Below, piece after piece: positions 6,773-12,977 of a DNA stretch of 12,977 nucleotides (the first letter of the stretch is position 1; each line of letters begins with the position of its first letter). Location of the stretch: assembly GCA_002862325.1 (NCBI GenBank), contig PKCT01000258.1, forward strand, positions 1-12,977, read 5' to 3'. Both the position numbers and the translations under genes were made by a program. The DNA is from Phycisphaerae bacterium. GTDB lineage: Bacteria; Planctomycetota; Phycisphaerae; Phycisphaerales; SM1A02. Below the pieces are notes generated by a model that saw nothing but the letters and a program-made list of their open reading frames with translations, was not told where the DNA came from and made no database searches.

Positions 6773-8257
6773 ATGCCGCTTCGCCGACGACTCGCCATGA
6801 CACCGGCCCTCGTCCTCGCCGCGACTCTCCAGCCCGCCATCGCCGCCTCGGGCGATGGGCCCCAATCGGCCGACGATCGCGTGGCGCGGGAATTGAACCG
6901 CGAGTTCATCTCCAAGACATCGCCCGCGAACACCTCGTGGGAGGCCCTCTTCGAGGCGTACCAGGGGATGACGCCGTGTCCCGTCGAACTCGACGGAGAC
7001 TTTTCCGCGGTCGACGTCTGGCCGAAGATGACCGACTGGTCGGCGATGTCCGATTGGGCCGCACAAAACGCCTCGGTCGCCGAAGCGCTCAAGGTCGCTG
7101 CCAAGAAGTTCGCCGTCGGCCTGCCATACGGCGCCGATCAGGTCACGCCTGATCTCAGGGATGCGGGGGTCTACGCCGACGTCGGTCTCGCCGAGAACGG
7201 GTCGGTCGTGACCAACCTGCCTTACCTGAAGGCCTTCAAGACGCTGTCCGTCTGGGCCGCCGTGGAGATGTATCGCCGGATGGAAGCGGGCGAGTGGACC
7301 CAGGGCTTCGACGTCGCCATCGACAACGCCCGGGTTCTTCGTCAGCTCTGCGACCGGCCGATGAAGGCCGAGGTCCTCGCCGGCGGCGCCATGCTGATCG
7401 ACGCCATGTCGATGATCAGGGATGCGATGTGGACGTTTCTCGACGACATTCCGCAGGAGGAGTTCAACCGGATCGCCCTCCGAGAACTTCCCTTCATCAA
7501 GGTCGGAGACGCCGAACGTATGAAGCGATTCCGACTTCCCGAGGGGGATCGATTCCTGGTCACGGCGGCGATCGACAACGTGTTCCAGGGTGCCGACTAT
7601 CCGGACGCGGATCGCATGGGCGAGGTATTCGGGGTGATCCAGACCACGGACAGCCCCCTGGGTCGGTTCGGTGCGACCAAGCGGTGGACGAAGATCGCAG
7701 ACGTGCACGGCAGTGCCGACGCGTCGAAGGAGAAGCTCACCCAGGTCTACGACGACTGGTACCGGCGCTGGAACATCCGCCCCTACGATCCGATCCAGGA
7801 ACTCCCCACCGAGTATTCGGTGCTCAACGAGGTGCGATACGCGATCGTGGTGGACACCATCTCCGACATGCGGTCGATCTTCAACCTACGGGAGCGGCTG
7901 ATCGTCGAGATCAACGGCACGATCATCTCGGCGGGTCTCTGCGGCTACTATCGGTATTCGGGCGATTGGCCCAGAAACCGGGCGTCGATGTACTCGCAGA
8001 ACGTCTCGAAGCGATTCGACTTCGATCCGTTCGACGTCGAGTACGGTCGCTTCCTCTACGAGAATCTCGACGGCGGCGAGGAACCGGTGGACACCGACGA
8101 CGGTCGGATCTACGTCTCCGGATGCGTCCTCTACGCACGCGGGCGAGATCGTGAGGATTCGGGCTTCGAAGAGGCGAGCTTCGATGGCGTGACCGGCGAC
8201 ATGATCGTCTGGCCGCCCCTTCGCGTCCTCGCCCGAGATCAGGGCGTCATCGATTGA
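6773..8257 (+). CDS. Secreted protein of unknown function with pseudopilin-like C-terminal segment
   Basis: I cannot name this 494-residue protein. The ATG is preceded by GGAG with a nine-base spacer. It has a clear signal peptide: basic MPLRRRLAM, a hydrophobic stretch PALVLAATLQPAIA, and likely cleavage near residue 24-25 (AIA before AS). The mature part is mainly helical and rich in Asp, Trp and Tyr; cysteines are few (about 69, 193, 390 and 451), allowing one or two disulfides. Residues about 373-435 follow the pattern seen in many secreted planctomycete proteins. That pattern is a helix (LRERLIVEINGTIISAGLCG), then YYRYSGDWPRN, then a DPFD motif, resembling a pseudopilin-type YR..G.WP...DPFDG segment. 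The thioredoxin reductase follows 39 bp downstream. Its role is unknown; a cell-envelope location is likely. Confidence 0.85.
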   Translation: MPLRRRLAMTPALVLAATLQPAIAASGDGPQSADDRVARELNREFISKTSPANTSWEALFEAYQGMTPCPVELDGDFSAVDVWPKMTDWSAMSDWAAQNASVAEALKVAAKKFAVGLPYGADQVTPDLRDAGVYADVGLAENGSVVTNLPYLKAFKTLSVWAAVEMYRRMEAGEWTQGFDVAIDNARVLRQLCDRPMKAEVLAGGAMLIDAMSMIRDAMWTFLDDIPQEEFNRIALRELPFIKVGDAERMKRFRLPEGDRFLVTAAIDNVFQGADYPDADRMGEVFGVIQTTDSPLGRFGATKRWTKIADVHGSADASKEKLTQVYDDWYRRWNIRPYDPIQELPTEYSVLNEVRYAIVVDTISDMRSIFNLRERLIVEINGTIISAGLCGYYRYSGDWPRNRASMYSQNVSKRFDFDPFDVEYGRFLYENLDGGEEPVDTDDGRIYVSGCVLYARGRDREDSGFEEASFDGVTGDMIVWPPLRVLARDQGVID

Positions 8258-8296
8258 CCTCCGACGAGGTCCACCCCAGGGAAGCAATGGTGATTC

Positions 8297-9292
8297 ATGA
8301 GTGATCAGAGTGCAGAGCAGGCGATCGAGAAGGTCGTAATCATCGGTTCCGGCCCCGCCGGTTGGACGGCCGCCATCTACGCGGCGCGGGCGAACCTGAA
8401 TCCCCTGTGCATCGTGGGGGTGCCGCGACAGGATCCCGCTCCCGTACTTCCGGGTGGCCAGCTGATGCTGACCACCGACGTCGAGAACTATCCCGGGTTT
8501 CCCGACGGCGTGACCGGTCCCGAGATGATGCAGATGTTCCAGAAGCAGGCGGAACGATTCGGCACCCGCGTCCTGGGCGCCGACGTCAGCCGCTGCGAAT
8601 TCGGTGAGCATCCCTTCACCCTGCACCTCGCCGACGGGAAGTCGGTCCGAACCGAGTCGGTCATCATCGCCACCGGGGCGACGGCCAACTGGCTGGGTCT
8701 CGACAACGAGCTCCGACTCGCGACCACCGGAGGGGGCGTCTCGGCGTGTGCGGTGTGCGACGGCGCGCTGCCGGTCTTCCGCGACAAGCCGCTGGCGGTC
8801 GTCGGTGGTGGCGACACGGCGATGGAAGAGGCCGACTACCTGACGAAGTTCGCCTCGACCGTGCACATCATCCATCGTCGCGACACGCTTCGGGCGTCCA
8901 AGACCATGCAGGAGCGGGTGCTCAGCGCCGGCAACGTACAGATGCACTGGAACAAGCAGGTGGTGGACGTCCTCGGCGAGGAATTCATCACCGGGCTGCT
9001 GCTCGAGGACACCGTGACCGGTGAGCGAAAGACGCTCGACGTCTCCGGACTCTTCATCGCGATCGGACATGCGCCCGCCACGAACTTCCTCGAGGACAGT
9101 GGCGTCGTCTTCGACGACAGCGGCTACGTCGCGCTGCCCGATGGCGGCTCGAGCCGAACCAACATCGACGGCGTCTTCGCGGCGGGCGACGTCGCGGATC
9201 ACGTGTACCGGCAGGCGATCACCGCCGCCGGCATGGGCTGCCGGGCGGCGATCGACGCCGAACGCTGGCTCGCCGAACAGGGCGTGCACTGA
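8297..9292 (+). CDS. trxB: Thioredoxin-disulfide reductase
   Basis: This 331-residue flavoprotein reduces thioredoxin with NADPH in the cytoplasm. Its length is normal for the low-molecular-weight bacterial type. The FAD-binding GSGPAG is at 17-22. The redox-active pair is in CAVCDG (Cys151/Cys154; the middle residues are commonly A-T, here A-V). The NADPH-binding GGGDTAMEEA is at 170-179, with HRRDTLRASK at 193-202 contacting the 2'-phosphate. The second FAD motif GVFAAGDVAD is at 292-301. A weak purine-rich sequence precedes the ATG. It lies between the secreted unknown and the symporter with short gaps, so it is probably co-transcribed with both. No thioredoxin gene is in the window. Arg codons here include CGA in 6 of 17 cases. 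Confidence 0.97.
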   Translation: MSDQSAEQAIEKVVIIGSGPAGWTAAIYAARANLNPLCIVGVPRQDPAPVLPGGQLMLTTDVENYPGFPDGVTGPEMMQMFQKQAERFGTRVLGADVSRCEFGEHPFTLHLADGKSVRTESVIIATGATANWLGLDNELRLATTGGGVSACAVCDGALPVFRDKPLAVVGGGDTAMEEADYLTKFASTVHIIHRRDTLRASKTMQERVLSAGNVQMHWNKQVVDVLGEEFITGLLLEDTVTGERKTLDVSGLFIAIGHAPATNFLEDSGVVFDDSGYVALPDGGSSRTNIDGVFAAGDVADHVYRQAITAAGMGCRAAIDAERWLAEQGVH

Positions 9293-9333
9293 ACGTTTCG
9301 CTCCGACCACCTCGAACGCGATAGGGTCCATCC

Positions 9334-10668
<1,335 letters not shown>

Positions 10669-10734
10669 GTCCGTGTCTCCATCGACGTGCTGGCCGATGT
10701 GCCGGCCGGTCCGCGCGAGCGGTGATTCCGCCGA

Positions 10735-11007
10735 TCAGGCGGTCGGCATCGCGGTGCGGACGTGGAGCTCCTCCATCTGCGCTTCGTCGATCGGCCCGGG
10801 GGCGTCGATCATGAGGTCGCCGCCCGACTGGGTCTTGGGGAAGGCGATCACGTCGCGAATGTTGTCGGTGCCGACCATGTGCATGACGAGCCGATCGAGG
10901 CCGAAGGCGATGCCGCCGTGCGGCGGCGCACCGTGCTTGAGGGCGCGGAGCAGGAAGCCGAACTTCATCTCCGCCTCCTCCGGGCTCAGGCCGATCAGGT
11001 CGAAGAC
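10735..11007 (-). pseudogene. aspS: 3' fragment of aspS (aspartyl-tRNA synthetase), part of the chimeric frame
   Basis: The last 85-90 residues of the frame match the C-terminal end of bacterial AspRS. They contain class II motif 3 (HGGIAFGLDRL, with Arg436 of the chimera as the ATP-binding arginine). They also contain the near-invariant IRDVIAFPKTQ and a D-A-P-x-P-I-D-E ending. Class II motifs 1 and 2, the anticodon-binding OB fold and the GAD domain are absent, so it cannot aminoacylate. The exact left edge is ambiguous across 10990-11012 because the two families share the K-V-F-D-L-I segment. Its stop codon sits in the normal place for the family, so the gene end is intact and only its 5' part is missing. 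Confidence 0.88.
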
Positions 11008-12198
11008 CTTCTTTTCGTCGTCCCGGAGGCCGGTCATTTTGCCTTCGCCCGTCGGGATGATGGCGAAGTGATCGCTGACTGCGGCGTTGTCGAAGTTGCG
11101 CTTCGTGTTCTCCAGGGTGCCGGCGAGTAGCCGGTCCGAGGCGGCCTTGTAGTCCTTGCTGCCCCCGAGGAACTTGATGGCCTGCGTCACGTGCGGCACG
11201 TAGTCCTCGGGCAGCGCCCGGGAGTCGGTCCGCGGATAGGTGATGAGCTTGTGGCCCTCGTAGAGGGATTGGGCGATGGAAAGGGTGCGCCGGGCGGAGA
11301 AGCCGAGGCGGCGGTTCGCCTCCCGCTGCAACGAGGTGAGGTCGAACAGCGGAGGTGCCGTCTCCCTGCTGTCCTTGCGGGTCTCCTTCGCCGTAGCCTT
11401 CGGGCTTCCGCTCAGCAGCTTGATGAGCGCGTCACGCTTCGACTCATCGAAGATCCGATCCTTCGGACCTTCGGCGGCCTTGTTGAACCAGGTGCCGTCG
11501 TACTCATGGTCGCTGGCCGCGAAGGTGGCGTGAACCATCCAGTAGGGTTCGGGTTCGTGGGCCAGGATCTCCAGCTCGCGCCGGACCACCAGGGCGAGGG
11601 TGGCGGTCTGGACCCGGCCGGCAGACCAGACGACCCGGTCCCGGGAGGAGCGGAGCCGCACGGTGAGGGCGCGGGTGGCGTTCATGCCGATGAGCCAGTC
11701 CGACTCGGCGCGGCAGTCGGCGGCGTCGGCGAGACCCTGAACGTCCGAAGCATCCCGAGGAGCTGCGAGGCTGTTCTTGATGGCGTCCCCGGTCATGGAC
11801 TGGAGCCAGAGCCGCTTCACCGGCTTCTTGCTGCCGGAGTACCGGTAGATCTCCCGGAAGATGAGCTCACCCTCGCGCCCGGCATCGCAGGCGTTGATTA
11901 CGAGGTCGACGTCCTTCGCCTTGATAAACCGCTTCAGGGCAGTCAACTGCTTCGTGCTGCCGCGGGTCGCCTTCAGCTTGAAGTCGTCCGGAATGATGGG
12001 GAGGTCCTTGAGGCGCCAACGCTTGAAGCGCTCGTCGTACTCCTCGGGCGGAGCGAACTCCAGGAGGTGGCCGACGGCCCAGGAGACAATATGGTCGTCG
12101 CTTTCGTAACCGTGCGTTCCTTTCTTGCCGGCTCCCACGACCTTGGCGATGTCGGCGGCGACGCTGGGCTTCTCGGCGATGATCAGGGTCCTGGACAC
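10735..12198 (-). CDS. Chimeric frame: topoisomerase III N-terminal part fused to aspartyl-tRNA synthetase C-terminus
   Basis: This is one open frame of 487 residues. The start is GTG at 12198, with GAGGAG eight bases before it. Residues 1-about 400 are type IA topoisomerase III: Toprim strand IIAEKPSVAADIA with Glu9, acidic motif NACDAGREGELIF (102-114), GRVQT (194-198), active-site Tyr321 in KLITYPRTDSR, and DHFAIIPTG (376-384). Bacterial TopB normally continues for 250 or more residues. Here it stops, and from about 398 the sequence is the end of bacterial AspRS (GFLLRALKHGAPPHGGIAFG and on to the natural C-terminus). The switch lies in KKVFDLIGLSPEEA (396-409), where both families are similar. 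The topoisomerase lacks the rest of its DNA gate and its zinc ribbons, so activity is unlikely. It could be a true rearrangement or an assembly join. Confidence 0.9.
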   Translation of the reverse strand: MSRTLIIAEKPSVAADIAKVVGAGKKGTHGYESDDHIVSWAVGHLLEFAPPEEYDERFKRWRLKDLPIIPDDFKLKATRGSTKQLTALKRFIKAKDVDLVINACDAGREGELIFREIYRYSGSKKPVKRLWLQSMTGDAIKNSLAAPRDASDVQGLADAADCRAESDWLIGMNATRALTVRLRSSRDRVVWSAGRVQTATLALVVRRELEILAHEPEPYWMVHATFAASDHEYDGTWFNKAAEGPKDRIFDESKRDALIKLLSGSPKATAKETRKDSRETAPPLFDLTSLQREANRRLGFSARRTLSIAQSLYEGHKLITYPRTDSRALPEDYVPHVTQAIKFLGGSKDYKAASDRLLAGTLENTKRNFDNAAVSDHFAIIPTGEGKMTGLRDDEKKVFDLIGLSPEEAEMKFGFLLRALKHGAPPHGGIAFGLDRLVMHMVGTDNIRDVIAFPKTQSGGDLMIDAPGPIDEAQMEELHVRTAMPTA

Positions 12199-12298
12199 GA
12201 AGAATGCTCCTCGGAAGTGGCGCAGATGCAGGTCCGATGTGGCGTCGGAGGCCCGGTAACATTCACCACGATCCCGGGGAGCGCAAGAGCGGTACCGT

Positions 12299-12323
12299 CC
12301 TGCCCATAGGGCAGGTTTTGTTG
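12299..12323 (+). promoter_or_regulatory. Hairpin plus T tract, attenuator-like, upstream of the beta-barrel gene
   Basis: CCTGCCC-ATA-GGGCAGG forms a perfect 7-bp stem with a 3-base loop at 12299-12315, immediately followed by TTTTGTTG on the plus strand. It has the form of a rho-independent terminator but lies only 13 bases before the GTG at 12337, and no plus-strand gene precedes it. It may attenuate transcription, or terminate transcription entering from the left. A weak -10-like TAACAT is at 12257-12262. Confidence 0.45.
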
Positions 12324-12336
12324 TAGAAGCCCGACA

Positions 12337-12939
12337 GTGTCGTTCCGTCGTCTCTCCATCGCCCTGGTCATAGCCGCTTTGCTCGTGCCCTTCCTAGGGG
12401 CGGGGAGCGTCGGTCCGTCAGAGGCCCGAGCTCAGGTCCGGGGCAAGTCGTTCGAGGCCTCGGGGTTGGTCGGCATCGCGGACTGGCAGCCCAAGGTCGG
12501 GCTCAAACCGTGCGCGTGGTTTGGAGGGATGGCCGGGCACCGTTTTGAGGTGGTCGCGGACCGGATTCACATGGGATTCCGTGCGACCTGGGAGGGCTGC
12601 ATCACCGCCCTCGACGTTCCCAGCGCGCCCCGTATCGACATGGTCCTCATCGCCGGGCACTTCAACTACGGGGTCAAGCCCGTGGACTGGGCCCTCGTCT
12701 ACGCTCAGATGGGGGTCGGGATCATGCTTGCTGACCAGGCCCCCTCCGGTGGTACGACAACTCCCCGGATGTCTTTCTCCGGCGGGGGCGGAGTGTTGAT
12801 CACCATTGGTAAATATTTCTTTGTCGATGCGAGCCTTCGGGCGCTCGTTTTCGAAAACTTCCAGTTCGGCACTCTCGGGGGCCAGGCAGGCAATACGACG
12901 AACCCCCTGGCCACCCTCATCATCGGGGCGCAGATCTGA
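12337..12939 (+). CDS. Probable outer-membrane beta-barrel protein
   Basis: This 200-residue exported protein starts at a GTG with a weak AGAAG upstream. The signal peptide is typical: SFRRLSIALVIAALLVPFLG, with likely cleavage after ARA (residue 32). The mature chain alternates hydrophobic and polar residues with frequent Gly and aromatic residues, as in small 8-stranded barrels. A Gly-rich turn and strand pair GGGGVLITIGKYFFVDASLRALVFENF spans about 149-175 and a final strand ATLIIGAQI closes the protein. The layout resembles the OmpA-like or myxococcal outer_membrane_beta-barrel group, though the usual C-terminal aromatic residue is absent (ends in Ile). Two cysteines (59 and 88) could form a disulfide. 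The next gene overlaps its stop by one base (TGATG), implying coupled translation. Ligand and role are unknown. Confidence 0.75.
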   Translation: MSFRRLSIALVIAALLVPFLGAGSVGPSEARAQVRGKSFEASGLVGIADWQPKVGLKPCAWFGGMAGHRFEVVADRIHMGFRATWEGCITALDVPSAPRIDMVLIAGHFNYGVKPVDWALVYAQMGVGIMLADQAPSGGTTTPRMSFSGGGGVLITIGKYFFVDASLRALVFENFQFGTLGGQAGNTTNPLATLIIGAQI

Positions 12940-12977
12940 TGCGGGTGTGGTTCCTCCTGCTGCTGCTCTTCCTCCCG
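12939..12977 (+). CDS. Start of a second exported protein, cut by the window end
   Basis: An ATG overlaps the previous stop codon (TGATG) and opens 13 codons to the window edge, MRVWFLLLLLFLP. One basic residue followed by a long leucine-rich run is the start of a signal peptide or lipoprotein signal. Overlap with the beta-barrel gene suggests a co-translated envelope pair. Nothing can be said about its function. Confidence 0.6.
   Translation, partial: MRVWFLLLLLFLP

Noticed and set aside
7886..9331. A 481-codon minus-strand frame opposite trxB and the secreted unknown
   Set aside because: It is a shadow of real plus-strand genes with strong family motifs; the antisense translation shows no domain.
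10669..10734. Possible small RNA or remnant gene between the symporter and the aspS end
   Set aside because: Only 66 bases, with no coding frame, promoter or strong fold.
10728..10742. CCGCC-GATCA-GGCGG hairpin over the stop codon of the chimeric frame
   Set aside because: The stem is only 5 bp with no T tract on either strand, too weak to call a terminator between the converging genes.
11191..12309. A 372-codon plus-strand frame opposite the topB part
   Set aside because: The minus strand carries the topoisomerase motifs and a good ribosome site; this frame has none.

Overview
The window is GC-rich, gene-dense bacterial DNA, and every gene is ordinary chromosomal in type; I see no phage, insertion sequence, plasmid or CRISPR array. 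The best taxonomic guess is Planctomycetota, probably Phycisphaerae-like, at moderate confidence. The guess rests on the very large secreted subtilase with cysteine-rich repeats containing CC and WD..C, the secreted 494-residue protein with a pseudopilin-like tail, and weak Shine-Dalgarno use. The guess is from recall, not from a search.

Layout, left to right. (1) Positions 1-1106, minus strand: a GbsR/MarR-type regulator, a small unknown protein translationally overlapped with it (GTGA), and the 5' two-thirds of a tRNA-Ser(GCU) whose own extended -10 overlaps the unknown protein's stop codon. (2) Positions 1107-5233: the regulator's promoter with inverted repeats, a strong terminator, then a roughly 1,220-residue secreted S8 protease (minus strand) with propeptide, cysteine-rich insert, catalytic domain and C-terminal beta-rich domain. 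(3) Positions 5234-6616: purD (minus strand), divergent from the next group across about 155 bp. (4) Positions 6773-10668, plus strand: a likely operon of a secreted unknown protein, thioredoxin reductase and an acidic amino-acid:cation symporter, with gaps of 39 and 41 bp. (5) Positions 10735-12198, minus strand: one open frame that starts as topoisomerase III (topB) and ends as the C-terminus of aspartyl-tRNA synthetase (aspS). (6) From 12337, plus strand: a probable outer-membrane beta-barrel protein overlapping by one base with the start of another exported protein that runs off the window.

The most important observation is the topB/aspS chimera. The switch falls near 10990-11012, where both families carry a K-V-F-[DE]-L-[IL] motif. 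Either a deletion or rearrangement joined two genes in frame, or the assembly joined two loci, possibly from two organisms. Arginine codon use supports a break: CGA is absent from all 34 Arg codons of the topB part but makes up 6 of 17 in the nearby trxB. Anyone using this window should treat linkage across about 11,000 as unproven.

I did not find a convincing new multi-gene system. Secondary points of interest are a Glu at the catalytic Asp position of the subtilase, an attenuator-like hairpin ahead of the beta-barrel gene, and the operator architecture of the GbsR-like regulator.
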